Notes: generated by a model from the sequence alone, not told the origin. A DNA stretch of 64,000 bases from JARICQ01 sp964428475 (GCA_964428475.1 CAYRYO010000002.1:30053-94052); one strand, 5' to 3'; counted from the first letter of the stretch, positions 16,489-25,741 are shown. Translations and numbers: made by a program.

Positions 16489-17487
16489 GTGGATATACTG
16501 GAATTTGTAGATACTCATACTATGGGGGAACCTACTAGAATAATAATAGATGGTCTACCTCCTATAATAGGAAATACAATGATGGAAAAAAAGGAGTATT
16601 TGAGAGATAAACTTGATTATGTAAGGAAAACAGCAATGGAAGAACCTAGGGGTCATAGAGATATGTTTGGAGCGATAATCACTCCACCTGTATCCAAACA
16701 AGCAGATATGGGAGTAGTCTATATAGATGGTGGTGGTTATCTAAATATGTGTGGACATGGAACCATGGCTGTATCTACATTCTTGGTAGAAGGAGAATAT
16801 GTGAAAGTAGAAGAACCTTATACTTATATAACACTTGACACTCCAGCAGGTCTTGTAAAAGCTAAAGTCAAAGTAGAAGATAAAAAGCCAAAAGAAGTAT
16901 CTGTAATAAATGTTCCATCATTTCTATATAAAAATGATCTTGAAATTTCTATTAAAGATGGAAAAAAGGTAAAAGTAGATATAGCATTTGGAGGTAGTTT
17001 TTTTGCTATAGTAAGTGCAAATGAGTTAGGTATAAATCTATCATTAGATAATATAGATAGTATAATCAAACTAGGTGTAGATATAAGAGAAAAGATAAAC
17101 AGTGAATACAAGATAAGACATCCATTAAACCCGGGAATAGATAGAGTAGATTTAGTAGAGATATATGGGCAAGCTACCCATTCAGATGCAGATTGCAAGA
17201 ATGTTGTAGTATTTGGGAACGGCCAGTTTGATAGATCTCCATGTGGCACTGGAACTTGCGCCAAAATAGCGGCCCTTGAAAATAAAGGAGAGCTTTCTTT
17301 AAATCAAAGCTTTGTATATGAAAGTATCACAGGTACTTTGTTTAAAGGAAGAGCATTGGAAAGGATAAAGATAGGAGAATATGAGGGAATAATACCAGAA
17401 ATAATAGGAAGAAGCTTTATAACTGCAAAAGGACATTTTATATTACAAGATGAAGATCCCTTTAAAAACGGATATTCAATCAAGTAG
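16489..17487 (+). CDS. prdF: Proline racemase
   Basis: A 332-residue cytoplasmic racemase that interconverts L- and D-proline without cofactor, feeding the D-proline reductase. Both catalytic cysteines are visible: Cys88 in NMCGHGTMA and Cys252 in DRSPCGTGTCAK. The two-cysteine pattern separates racemases/epimerases from the Thr-containing hydroxyproline dehydratases, and the operon argues for proline rather than hydroxyproline. I chose GTG at 16489 because AGGAGG lies six bases before it and the protein then starts VDILEFVDTHTMGEP, as in the family. An upstream in-frame ATG lies within prdB. It is the last gene of the operon, followed by a terminator. Confidence 0.95.
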   Translation: MDILEFVDTHTMGEPTRIIIDGLPPIIGNTMMEKKEYLRDKLDYVRKTAMEEPRGHRDMFGAIITPPVSKQADMGVVYIDGGGYLNMCGHGTMAVSTFLVEGEYVKVEEPYTYITLDTPAGLVKAKVKVEDKKPKEVSVINVPSFLYKNDLEISIKDGKKVKVDIAFGGSFFAIVSANELGINLSLDNIDSIIKLGVDIREKINSEYKIRHPLNPGIDRVDLVEIYGQATHSDADCKNVVVFGNGQFDRSPCGTGTCAKIAALENKGELSLNQSFVYESITGTLFKGRALERIKIGEYEGIIPEIIGRSFITAKGHFILQDEDPFKNGYSIK

Positions 17488-17497
17488 AAGGATTTTC

Positions 17498-17520
17498 TAG
17501 GGCAATTGAAAATTGCCCTA
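17498..17520. terminator. Bidirectional terminator after the prd operon
   Basis: TAGGGCAATT (17498-17507) pairs with AATTGCCCTA (17511-17520), loop GAA. It lies between the prd operon and the convergent helicase gene, whose stop codon overlaps the right arm. Confidence 0.8.
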
Positions 17521-19374
17521 TCCTTGCAATTCATCTAAAAACCTAGAAGAATTAACAATTTTATTTCCTAAATGCTTTACAGATAATAAACTCAGATGAT
17601 ATTTAGCCCTACTCATACCTACATAGAAGAGTCGTCTTTCTTCTTCAAAGTCATCTATTATATCCTTTTGATGCAAATCAATACTAGATGAAGATGGGAA
17701 GTGGCCGTCAACCAAATCTATAATATATACTCTGTCAAACTCTAAACCTTTTGCAGAATGTATAGTTGATAGCGTAATTCCTTCATTTTGATCTTTTGAA
17801 TTCATACACAGCATTTCCAAATACTTGAGTCTAGCTATTAATTCATCGAGAGTCTTAGCTTTTTTTGCTATAAGCTTCAAATAATAAATTATTGTCTTTA
17901 AAGAATCGTAGGTATGTCCAAATTTCATAGAATTTTCCTTTAAATACTTTTCATATTCTAGATTATACTCAATATATTCTATTGAAGCTAGGGGATTTAA
18001 ATTTGAAAGTCTTCTAAAATCAGCACTTAGTTCGTTCAGTGTAGACTTATAATATATTGGTATATCAGGATATTTCATTATCCTATCAAAAACTGGCCAT
18101 TTGCAATTTAAAGTTTTTGCAAAGTTCAATTGTTTTTTTGATATATATCCTTTTTTCTTGTAGTATATATTTTCATAGATACTCATATTAGAAGTATCTT
18201 TAGAAAATATCATAAAATTTAATATATCCTGTATAAGCCAATGATTGAAAAATTTGATTTTCACATCTCTCATGTAAAAAGGAATTTTGCATTTTTCCAA
18301 AAAATCTATCAATCCAATAGATGATAAATTGTTTCTATACAAGATAGAAATATTTTTCAAATCTTTATTTTCTATATCTTTTATTATATAGTTGTATTGA
18401 TCTACTATTGAGTCTACCTTGACTATATTAATAGGCTCAATAAAACCATTGTCAGTTGAAATAGTTTTATTGTATCTTAGAGTATTGAATTTAATAAACT
18501 TATTACAAACGGATACGATGTTTTTAGATGATCTATAATTTTTTTCCATGAAAAACATCTTACCATTTGGAAATATCTCTTTGAAGTTTAAAAGTCCTCT
18601 TGGATCAGAACCTCTAAATCCGTATATAGATTGATCGTCATCTGCTACTACAAAAAGATTATTTTTTGGTAAAGCTAATTTTTTAAATATTTCCATCTGA
18701 ATTTTAGATGTGTCTTGTCCCTCGTCTAACTGTATATAATCGTATTTACTTCTATATTTTTCGAGAATATATTTATTTCTATTTAATATATTCAAGGTAA
18801 TACTTAGCATATCATCGAAGTCAATCAGATTATTGTCTTTTTTATATTTTTCGTATTCTGAGAATATAGTTGTAAATCCATCTATGCTAGGTTTTTTAGT
18901 CTTTATAAATTCATCCACATTTAGCATCATATTTTTTATATAGCCTATAGCATTTATTAGAAATTCTAATTTTTCTTCTGTGATATGAGATTTGTTTGTT
19001 TCAAGATATATTTGCTTGATTAAAGTATACTTATTGACAGGTGAATTATTTCCTTCTATAAGATTTAGTTTTATATTGTTTATATAAGCGTACTCTCTTA
19101 TTAAATTAAAACAAAAGCTGTGTATAGTTGAAAATGATATAGGAATAGATGATATATCCTTGAAGCTATTATTAAATCTACTACGCATATCTTTTGCAGA
19201 AGCTCTGCTAAATGTGATAGAAAGTATTCTATCTGGTCTTATATTGTGGTTTAATATAAGGTTAACAGTTCGATGTATTAAAACAGTAGTCTTACCAGCT
19301 CCAGGTACAGCAAGGACAAGGGCAGGGCCATTACTATGGCCTATAGCTAGTTGTTGTTCTTTATTTAAATTCAT
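17518..19374 (-). CDS. UvrD/Rep-family ATP-dependent DNA helicase
   Basis: A 618-residue superfamily 1A helicase, shorter than PcrA/UvrD (about 720-740). Motif I is AVPGAGKTTVLIHR near residue 23. Motif Ia is ITFSRASAKDM, and motif II is QLDEGQDTSKIQ, where Gly replaces the usual Ala of DEAQD. Motif III is VVADDDQSIYGFRGS, motif IV KNYRSS, motif V ITLSTIHSAKGLEFDRVYI and motif VI EERRLFYVGMSRAK. All catalytic motifs are present, so a 3'-5' DNA translocase is expected. The C-terminal PcrA extension is missing. It is transcribed alone and opposite to its neighbours. Role in repair or replication restart is inference. Confidence 0.92.
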   Translation of the reverse strand: MNLNKEQQLAIGHSNGPALVLAVPGAGKTTVLIHRTVNLILNHNIRPDRILSITFSRASAKDMRSRFNNSFKDISSIPISFSTIHSFCFNLIREYAYINNIKLNLIEGNNSPVNKYTLIKQIYLETNKSHITEEKLEFLINAIGYIKNMMLNVDEFIKTKKPSIDGFTTIFSEYEKYKKDNNLIDFDDMLSITLNILNRNKYILEKYRSKYDYIQLDEGQDTSKIQMEIFKKLALPKNNLFVVADDDQSIYGFRGSDPRGLLNFKEIFPNGKMFFMEKNYRSSKNIVSVCNKFIKFNTLRYNKTISTDNGFIEPINIVKVDSIVDQYNYIIKDIENKDLKNISILYRNNLSSIGLIDFLEKCKIPFYMRDVKIKFFNHWLIQDILNFMIFSKDTSNMSIYENIYYKKKGYISKKQLNFAKTLNCKWPVFDRIMKYPDIPIYYKSTLNELSADFRRLSNLNPLASIEYIEYNLEYEKYLKENSMKFGHTYDSLKTIIYYLKLIAKKAKTLDELIARLKYLEMLCMNSKDQNEGITLSTIHSAKGLEFDRVYIIDLVDGHFPSSSSIDLHQKDIIDDFEEERRLFYVGMSRAKYHLSLLSVKHLGNKIVNSSRFLDELQG

Positions 19375-19531
19375 TTGAGCACCTTCTTTATGTATTCGAA
19401 TTTATTTTATCATAAAATGCATTTATATCAAACAAATATAAATAATATCATGGACAATAGGGTAATAATGATTTAGAGTAGATTATAGATAGTTTAAATA
19501 AAATACTAGACTGTATTGTGAGGTGAAGCTA

Positions 19532-20089
19532 TTGAAAAATAAACTTAAGAGATTTGATGATTTATTTATAGAAATTATAAATAGGAAAATGGGAAATAGA
19601 TATATGGACTATATAATGTATAGAGTTACAAATTTAGGCAGTGCACCATTCTCTGCACTTATTATCTTTTTATTAGTATTTTTTGGGAATAATAAACTTA
19701 AAAACATAGGGGTAGAGATTTTTGTGGTCTTGGGTATTAGTCAGATAATAGTACATTCTCTTAAAAAATTGCTTTCTAGAGAAAGGCCATACAATATATT
19801 AGAACAATTAAATACTTTTGGAATTAATTTAAAGGATTACTCTTTTCCATCAGGTCATACTGCTGCAAGTTTTTCGATTGCTACTACGATAGCATTAAAT
19901 ATCCCAAAGATATCAATTATAGTTTTTTTAATAGCAATTGTAGTAGCGATATCTAGGATATATTTGGGGGTTCACTATCCAACGGATGTTGCAGCAGGAA
20001 TTATTATTGGATGCTTAAGTTCAATTATAATACATTTATATTTATTTAGATTTATATATAGCATAGGTGAAAGAATAGGCATAAACTAA
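19532..20089 (+). CDS. PAP2-family membrane phosphatase (undecaprenyl-pyrophosphatase-like)
   Basis: A 185-residue integral membrane protein with about five transmembrane helices and the three PAP2 motifs: KKLLSRERP (KxxxxxxRP), FPSGHTA (PSGH) and SRIYLGVHYPTD (SRxxxxxHxxxD). Enzymes of this type dephosphorylate lipid pyrophosphates; BcrC-like members recycle undecaprenyl pyrophosphate at the outer face of the membrane, others act on phosphatidate or phosphatidylglycerophosphate. The substrate cannot be decided here. I prefer TTG at 19532 because GAGGTGA lies at good spacing; an in-frame GTG at 19523 overlaps that site. The next gene begins 53 bases downstream. Confidence 0.88.
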   Translation: MKNKLKRFDDLFIEIINRKMGNRYMDYIMYRVTNLGSAPFSALIIFLLVFFGNNKLKNIGVEIFVVLGISQIIVHSLKKLLSRERPYNILEQLNTFGINLKDYSFPSGHTAASFSIATTIALNIPKISIIVFLIAIVVAISRIYLGVHYPTDVAAGIIIGCLSSIIIHLYLFRFIYSIGERIGIN

Positions 20090-20142
20090 TTTTGTTTTAT
20101 AAAAATGATTTATCCAACTATATTTTACAAGGAGGTTTTTAT

Positions 20143-20949
20143 ATGTTAATGACTAATTTTTTAAAGGATAGAAGATCAGTAAGGGAATTTAAAAATAAAA
20201 AGATTAATTTCTCAGTTATAGAGGATATAAAATTATATTTAAAGATTTTAGAAGAAGAAGCAAATGCTATTAAATTTAGGCTATATGAAAATGGGGACTA
20301 TATTTATGATAGATTAAATGGTATTAGTGGATATGGTGGAATTATGATAGAAAGTCCACATTATATAGCACTCGAACAAATCAAAGAAGATAAAGCTACA
20401 ACTATATATGGTGCTTATTATATGGAAAAATTAATTACAGAGTTAAATAGACTTGGAGTAGAGACGTGTTGGGTAAGTGTAGGAGATATAGAAGAAAAAT
20501 TTAAAAATAAGGTTTTTGGAGAACATATTGGAAATATTAGCTATATACTTGCAATAGGATATGGAAAGAGAAGGAATCCTTTTACAAATGAGCCATCAAG
20601 TGAAAGAATGGGCGTGGAAGAAATAGTTTATAGTGCTAGTCTAGAAACAAGGGTAGATAATCAGGAGTTAGAACATAGAGGTTTAGATGATCTCTTTTAC
20701 TATGTAAGATTTGCACCATCAAATGCAAATTTGCAGCCATGGAGGTTTTTGCTTGGCAAAGATAAAGTTACTCTATTTATTAAATATAGTGAAGGTGAAA
20801 CTCCAAATTTAGTAGATGCAGGTATAATAATGTATTATTTTAAAGAACTAGCTAAGTCAATTAGAATAGAAAATGACTGGAAGTTATTAGACGGAAATTA
20901 CACTGGCGAGGATGGAATATATGAATATGTAGCAGAAATGAAATTATAA
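20143..20949 (+). CDS. Nitroreductase family protein (TM1586-type)
   Basis: A 268-residue flavoprotein of the TM1586-like nitroreductase group, in which one chain holds two nitroreductase-related halves. The first half begins DRRSVREFKNKKI, the FMN phosphate-binding start, and the second contains YYVRFAPSNANLQPWRFLL, the S-N-x-Q-P-W motif. Such proteins bind FMN and reduce unknown substrates with NAD(P)H. The ATG at 20143 has AAGGAGG at ideal spacing; a second ATG two codons later is possible. Probably co-transcribed with the PAP2 gene, and ended by a hairpin. Confidence 0.85.
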   Translation: MLMTNFLKDRRSVREFKNKKINFSVIEDIKLYLKILEEEANAIKFRLYENGDYIYDRLNGISGYGGIMIESPHYIALEQIKEDKATTIYGAYYMEKLITELNRLGVETCWVSVGDIEEKFKNKVFGEHIGNISYILAIGYGKRRNPFTNEPSSERMGVEEIVYSASLETRVDNQELEHRGLDDLFYYVRFAPSNANLQPWRFLLGKDKVTLFIKYSEGETPNLVDAGIIMYYFKELAKSIRIENDWKLLDGNYTGEDGIYEYVAEMKL

Positions 20950-20969
20950 GGCGCTTAGGCGCTTTTTTT
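20948..20969 (+). terminator. Intrinsic terminator after nitroreductase gene
   Basis: AAGGCGC (20948-20954) pairs with GCGCTTT (20959-20965), with one G-U pair and a TTAG loop, then runs into T residues. The -35 box of the next gene lies immediately after. Confidence 0.75.
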
Positions 20970-20970
20970 G

Positions 20971-20999
20971 TTGACAAATAATTGCTTCAAGCATATAAT
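20971..20999 (+). promoter_or_regulatory. Consensus sigma-A promoter of the metal ATPase
   Basis: TTGACA (20971-20976), 17-base spacer, TATAAT (20994-20999): a perfect consensus match. Confidence 0.88.
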
Positions 21000-21009
21000 A
21001 TAATTAAAC

Positions 21010-21029
21010 ATATGAACAGTTGCTCATAT
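21010..21029 (+). promoter_or_regulatory. ArsR/SmtB-type operator upstream of the metal ATPase
   Basis: ATATGAACA and TGCTCATAT form a 9-2-9 inverted repeat with one mismatch, placed at the expected transcription start just behind the -10 box. The TGAACA...TGTTCA style core matches operators of CadC/CzrA-like repressors that release DNA on binding Zn or Cd. No repressor gene is adjacent. Confidence 0.65.
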
Positions 21030-21045
21030 ATATAAGGAGGGAACT

Positions 21046-23160
21046 ATGAAAGAAATTGTGCTTGAATTAAATGGACTTAATTGTGCTAGTTGTGCAAAAA
21101 AAATTGAAGATTTTTCAAAAGAAATAGATGGAGTAGAAGATGCAAATCTTGATTTTATATCTAAAAAACTAAAGATAAGACCTAATAAAGAAGAAAATAT
21201 AAATTCTATTACAAATGAAGTGATTAAGATTGTTAAAGGCTTAGAACCCGATGTAGTAGTGTTAAATAAAACTAAAACTACAGATATTCATAATGGACAT
21301 GAACACACACATACTCATGATCAAGTAAATAAAAGCCAAATAATAAAATTAATTATAGGTGGAATACTATTTATACTTCCATTTTTATTTAAATTAGAAG
21401 GAAGTATTAGATTTACAATATATTTACTTGCATACTTAATAGTAGGATATAAAGTAATTTTGCGAGCTGTAAAAAATATATCAGTAGGAGTTCCTTTTGA
21501 TGAAAACTTCTTAATGACCATAGCAACTATTGCAGCCTTCGGCATAGGAGAATATCCAGAAGGTGTCGCAGTAATGCTATTTTATCAAGTAGGAGAAATG
21601 TTTCAGGGAATGGCAGTTAATAAATCTAGAAATTCTATCTCTGCACTTTTAGATATCAGACCAGACTCAGCTAATCTCGTAAAAGGAGGAGAAATAATTG
21701 TAGTAGATCCTGAAATTATAAATATAGGGGATTATATAATCATTAAACCAGGAGAAAAGATTCCACTAGATGGGGAAATAGTGGAAGGAGAATCTTTTTT
21801 AGACACATCAAATATAACAGGAGAATCTGTGCCTAGGAAAGTAAAAGTAGGAGATACGGCATTATCTGGAGTTGTCAATACAGAGGGACTATTAAAAGTA
21901 AGAGTAAATAAAGTGTTCGGAGAGTCAACGATATCTAAGATACTTGATTTAGTTGAAAATGCTTCAAGTAAAAAAGCGCCTACAGAAAACTTTATCACAA
22001 AATTTGCAAAATACTATACTCCAGCAGTAGTGCTTTTAGCAGCACTTATTGCAACAATTCCGCCACTTTTAATGGGAGAGGACTGGAGCAATTGGATATA
22101 TAGAGCGAGTGTATTTTTAGTAATATCTTGCCCATGTGCACTTGTTATATCTATTCCTCTAGGATTTTTTGGTGGAATAGGTGGGGCTTCTAAATCTGGT
22201 ATACTCATTAAAGGTGGAAACTTTTTAGAAGCATTAAATGATATAGATACTCTGGTATTTGACAAGACAGGGACTATAACAAAGGGAACTTTTGAGGTTA
22301 ATGATGTAATTAGTTATGGAGATTATAGCCAAGATAAAATATTAGAATTTGCAGCTTATGGAGAGTATTATTCAAATCATCCAATAGGAAGTTCGATAAT
22401 TAAATCTTATGGAATGGATATAAATAAGGAGTATATAAGTGATTACAAGGAAATTCCTGGAAAAGGCATAAGTGTTAAAGTAAATAATGATAATATACTA
22501 CTTGGAAATGCAGCTCTTTTAGAAGAACACAATATAAAAATGACTTCCTTAACTTCTATAGGTACTGTAGTATATATTGCAAAAGAAAATATGCATATAG
22601 GAACCATAACAGTTGCTGATGAATTAAAAGCTACAGTTATAGAGGATATAAAAAAATTAAAATCACTTGGAATAAAGCAGACAATAATGCTATCAGGAGA
22701 TAATGAAGAAATTGCTAAAAAGGTTTCAGATATGGTAGGGTTAGATAAAGTATATGGAAATCTTCTTCCGCAGGACAAAGTAATTATATTTGAAGATATA
22801 ATTAAAGATAGAAAATCTAGGGTTGCCTTTGTAGGTGATGGAGTCAATGATGCTCCTGTGCTTGCTCGTGCAGATGTTGGTATAGCTATGGGAGGATTAG
22901 GCTCAGATGCAGCCATAGAGGCCTCAGATATTGTTATTATGACAGATGAGATAGGTAAAATAGCAACTGCAATAAAAATTGCTAAAAAGACTAAAAAGAT
23001 AGTAATGCAAAATATAATATTTGCGCTAGGAGTAAAGTTAATTATATTGACGCTTGGTGCAGTAGGAGTGGCTACAATGTGGGAGGCAGTATTTGCAGAT
23101 GTAGGAGTATCTGTAATTGCAATACTTAATTCAATCAGGGCTTTAAGAGTAGAGGAATAA
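21046..23160 (+). CDS. Heavy-metal P1B-type ATPase (Zn/Cd/Pb-exporting type)
   Basis: A 704-residue metal-translocating ATPase. It has an N-terminal HMA domain with GLNCASCAKKIE (Cys pair), then a His-rich linker (HNGHEHTHTHDQ) that can bind Zn, then eight predicted membrane helices. The metal-transport motif SCPCALVIS in helix 6, the phosphorylation loop DKTGTITKG, the TGES-like ITGESVP and the hinge GDGVNDAPVLARADVGIAMG are intact. CPCALVISIP and the DVGVS segment near the C-terminus favour the Zn/Cd/Pb class over Cu. It pumps metal out of the cytoplasm. The perfect promoter and ArsR-type operator upstream indicate metal-induced expression. It has its own terminator. Confidence 0.94.
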   Translation: MKEIVLELNGLNCASCAKKIEDFSKEIDGVEDANLDFISKKLKIRPNKEENINSITNEVIKIVKGLEPDVVVLNKTKTTDIHNGHEHTHTHDQVNKSQIIKLIIGGILFILPFLFKLEGSIRFTIYLLAYLIVGYKVILRAVKNISVGVPFDENFLMTIATIAAFGIGEYPEGVAVMLFYQVGEMFQGMAVNKSRNSISALLDIRPDSANLVKGGEIIVVDPEIINIGDYIIIKPGEKIPLDGEIVEGESFLDTSNITGESVPRKVKVGDTALSGVVNTEGLLKVRVNKVFGESTISKILDLVENASSKKAPTENFITKFAKYYTPAVVLLAALIATIPPLLMGEDWSNWIYRASVFLVISCPCALVISIPLGFFGGIGGASKSGILIKGGNFLEALNDIDTLVFDKTGTITKGTFEVNDVISYGDYSQDKILEFAAYGEYYSNHPIGSSIIKSYGMDINKEYISDYKEIPGKGISVKVNNDNILLGNAALLEEHNIKMTSLTSIGTVVYIAKENMHIGTITVADELKATVIEDIKKLKSLGIKQTIMLSGDNEEIAKKVSDMVGLDKVYGNLLPQDKVIIFEDIIKDRKSRVAFVGDGVNDAPVLARADVGIAMGGLGSDAAIEASDIVIMTDEIGKIATAIKIAKKTKKIVMQNIIFALGVKLIILTLGAVGVATMWEAVFADVGVSVIAILNSIRALRVEE

Positions 23161-23177
23161 AATCCTCTATTTTTTTT
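23150..23177 (+). terminator. Terminator after the metal ATPase
   Basis: TAGAGGA (23150-23156) pairs with TCCTCTA (23163-23169), followed by eight T residues. Confidence 0.88.
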
Positions 23178-23226
23178 ATCCGGAGATGTGTTAAAATAGA
23201 TATAATAAGACTTAAGAGGTGAGAGC

Positions 23227-24171
23227 GTGAAAGATAAAATAAAAAATGATAATAAAGTAAATAATTATATGGTGCTTGCAAAAAATCAATATTTAAGTGG
23301 GAAAAAAGATATGTCTATAAAATCATATGAAAAAGCATTGGAGTTTACATTAGACAAGGAAAAATACATAGATATACTTTTTCTCATGGCTCATATATAT
23401 CATGAAATGGATGAGATGGATAAGGCCCTGATATTATATGAAAAGATAAAGCAAGCTAAGAGTAATGAGGCTGGTGCTTTTTATGGTATTGCTATGACAA
23501 GTGAAAATCTAGGAGACAATGAAAAAGCTATCGAATATTATAATAAAGCTATAGAATTAGATCCAAATTACGATAGGGCATATTATTATGCAGCTGATTT
23601 ATATGATAAACTTGGAGAGAGGGAAAAGGCTTTAGAGTATTACTTTCGTGTAATAGAATTAAAGCCTGATGATTATATAGCATACAATAATATATCTTCA
23701 ATATATGAAGAAAAAGGAAATTACATTAAGGCTCTACAGATGGTAAAACAGAGTCTTGCTATAAAGAAAAATTACTATAAATCCCTATTTAATATGGGGG
23801 TTATACAGAAAAAACTGGGTAACAATAAACATGCAATAGGTTTTTATTTTAGGGCTATAGAAGAAAATTCTTTTTTTTGGCAGAGCTATTTGAATATTTC
23901 CGCTATATATATAGAAGAAAAAGAGTTTGAAAAGACAGTAGATATACTGACAAGGGGAATAGAACATAATCCACAAGCTCATGACTTGTACTACAATAGA
24001 GCATGTGCTTATTGTATGCTTGGACAAAAAAAATATGCTATAAAAGATATAAAAAGATCGTTAGAGCTTTTACCTGAGATAATAGCATACGTTAAAGTTG
24101 ACAATGATTTTAAAGGATTATATAATGATATCGAATTTATAAAATTAATAAATGAAGACGAAAATATATAA
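23227..24171 (+). CDS. Tetratricopeptide repeat protein
   Basis: A 314-residue cytoplasmic protein made almost wholly of TPR units (about seven, residues 10-290). Clear examples are AIEYYNKAIELDPNYDRAYY and ALEYYFRVIELKPDDYIAYN. No enzymatic domain or signal peptide is present, so it is presumably a protein-protein adaptor with unknown partners. The start is GTG at 23227 behind AAGAGGTGAGA. It lies 25 bases before map and may share its transcript. Confidence 0.88.
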   Translation: MKDKIKNDNKVNNYMVLAKNQYLSGKKDMSIKSYEKALEFTLDKEKYIDILFLMAHIYHEMDEMDKALILYEKIKQAKSNEAGAFYGIAMTSENLGDNEKAIEYYNKAIELDPNYDRAYYYAADLYDKLGEREKALEYYFRVIELKPDDYIAYNNISSIYEEKGNYIKALQMVKQSLAIKKNYYKSLFNMGVIQKKLGNNKHAIGFYFRAIEENSFFWQSYLNISAIYIEEKEFEKTVDILTRGIEHNPQAHDLYYNRACAYCMLGQKKYAIKDIKRSLELLPEIIAYVKVDNDFKGLYNDIEFIKLINEDENI

Positions 24172-24195
24172 ATCAATAAAGAAAGAGGCAGATAA

Positions 24196-24942
24196 ATGAT
24201 AATTTTAAAAACATCACAAGAAATAGAGAAAATGCAAAAAGCAGGAGAGATACTTGCAAATGTACACAAAGAGATAGCTAAAATGATAAAACCAGGAGTA
24301 TCTACACAAGACATAGATCAATTTGTAGAGAAATACTTAGAGAATCAAGGAGCTTATCCAGAGCAAAAAGGATATCAAGGATATTCTTACGCAACTTGTG
24401 CTTCAATAAATGACGAGATATGTCATGGATATCCAAGAAAGACTCCACTTAAAAATGGTGATATAGTCACAATAGATATGGTAGTAAATCTAGATGGATG
24501 GTTAGCAGATTCAGCTTGGAGTTACGCAGTAGGAGAAATATCAGATAAAGCACAGGAGCTACTAGATGTAACTAAAGAAGCATTGTATATAGGCATAGAA
24601 AAAGCAGTGGTTGGTAATAGATTAGGAGATATTGGGTATGCTATACAGAGTTTTGTAGAAGAAAAAGGGTATTCAGTAGTTAAAGATTTTGTAGGCCATG
24701 GTATAGGTAAAGACATGCATGAAGACCCTCAAGTTCCTCACTATGGAGTTCCAGGCAGAGGACAAAGACTAGTTGAGGGAATGGTACTTACTATAGAACC
24801 CATGATAAATACAGGAACATATAAAATGAAGATGGACGAAAATGGATGGACATCAAGGACTTTGGACGGAGGGCTGTCAGCTCAATATGAACACACCCTT
24901 GCAATCACAAAAGATGGTCCGATAATAATAACAGAACAGTAG
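24196..24942 (+). CDS. map: Methionine aminopeptidase, type I
   Basis: A 248-residue enzyme that removes the initiator Met from nascent proteins. The metal ligands are in place: Asp in VTIDMVV, Asp in LADSAWSYAV, His in GHGIGKDMHE, Glu in LTIEPM and Glu in QYEHTLAI. The length matches type Ia enzymes. The ATG has AAAGAGGCAG upstream. In many Firmicutes map lies in the ribosomal-protein cluster with adk and secY; here it is outside that cluster, so it may be a second copy, which cannot be tested in this window. Confidence 0.96.
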   Translation: MIILKTSQEIEKMQKAGEILANVHKEIAKMIKPGVSTQDIDQFVEKYLENQGAYPEQKGYQGYSYATCASINDEICHGYPRKTPLKNGDIVTIDMVVNLDGWLADSAWSYAVGEISDKAQELLDVTKEALYIGIEKAVVGNRLGDIGYAIQSFVEEKGYSVVKDFVGHGIGKDMHEDPQVPHYGVPGRGQRLVEGMVLTIEPMINTGTYKMKMDENGWTSRTLDGGLSAQYEHTLAITKDGPIIITEQ

Positions 24943-24960
24943 TGGAGTAAGTTCCAAATT

Positions 24961-25060
24961 GTGAATGTTGAATTGTCAATTGTCAATGAAAAGATTAAAA
25001 AACAAAGCATGCTAAGGGGCTTGCTTTGACAATTTTGCTAGCAAAGTGAATAATAGAAAG
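24961..25060. repeat. Short repeat-rich spacer with nested hairpins
   Basis: The spacer holds a tandem 7-base unit (ATTGTCA twice, near 24974-24987) and an imperfect hairpin CAAAGCATGC / GCTTGCTTTG with one mismatch. It also holds a palindrome TTTGCTAGCAAA near 25034. It is unlike neighbouring spacers and could be a decayed miniature element. No terminal repeats or target duplication were established. Confidence 0.35.
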
Positions 25061-25071
25061 GTTGGTGTAAA

Positions 25072-25740
25072 ATGAAAAAGGAAAATGAACTAGACATTAT
25101 CAAAAAAAAATACACAATAAAAGAAGAAATAGCCAATGGAATTACACATGGTATAGGAGTTGTATTTGGTATAGTTTCTCTTGTAATCCTACTAATGCTA
25201 TCAATTAGAAATGGTGATACTATAGCCGTTGTAGCATTTAGCATTTATGGTGCTTGTTTTATACTGATGTATCTTTCATCTACACTATATCACAGTATTA
25301 CAAATGAAAAGGCTAAGGGTATCTTAAGGGTGTTTGATCATTCTTCTATATTTCTATTTATAGCGGGAAGCTATACTCCAATAGCACTTCTTACTATGGT
25401 AGGATATTTAAGGATTGGGATACTCGTAGCGACTTGGTCAATTGCAATACTTGGGATAATATTTAAGATCCTAACATACAATAAGTTTGACAAGTTTAAA
25501 GCAGTATCGCTTAGTATGTATATAGGAATGGGATGGCTTGCAGTATTTACTGTTAAGCCTATTATAGAGATGACATCTATAGGATTTTTTATGTGGATAC
25601 TAGCAGGAGGCTTGCTTTACACTTTAGGCACAATATTTTATAGTATTAAAAAGATTCCTTATAATCATGCGATATGGCATATGTTTGTACTTGCAGCATC
25701 TGTAGCTCATTTTATAGGAATGGTAACATATTTAACTTAA
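25072..25740 (+). CDS. Hemolysin III family (PAQR/YqfA-like) membrane protein
   Basis: A 222-residue protein with seven hydrophobic helices. It carries the family motifs EEIANGITHGIG near residue 20, STLYHS with the conserved Ser and His, FDHSSIFLFIAGSYTP with the conserved Asp-His, and the C-terminal NHAIWHMFVLAASVAHF with two His residues. The His/Asp set probably forms a metal site as in adiponectin-receptor relatives. Despite the name, hemolytic activity is not expected. The ATG follows AGAAAGGTTGG. A strong terminator follows. Physiological role is unclear. Confidence 0.92.
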   Translation: MKKENELDIIKKKYTIKEEIANGITHGIGVVFGIVSLVILLMLSIRNGDTIAVVAFSIYGACFILMYLSSTLYHSITNEKAKGILRVFDHSSIFLFIAGSYTPIALLTMVGYLRIGILVATWSIAILGIIFKILTYNKFDKFKAVSLSMYIGMGWLAVFTVKPIIEMTSIGFFMWILAGGLLYTLGTIFYSIKKIPYNHAIWHMFVLAASVAHFIGMVTYLT

Positions 25741-25741
25741 G

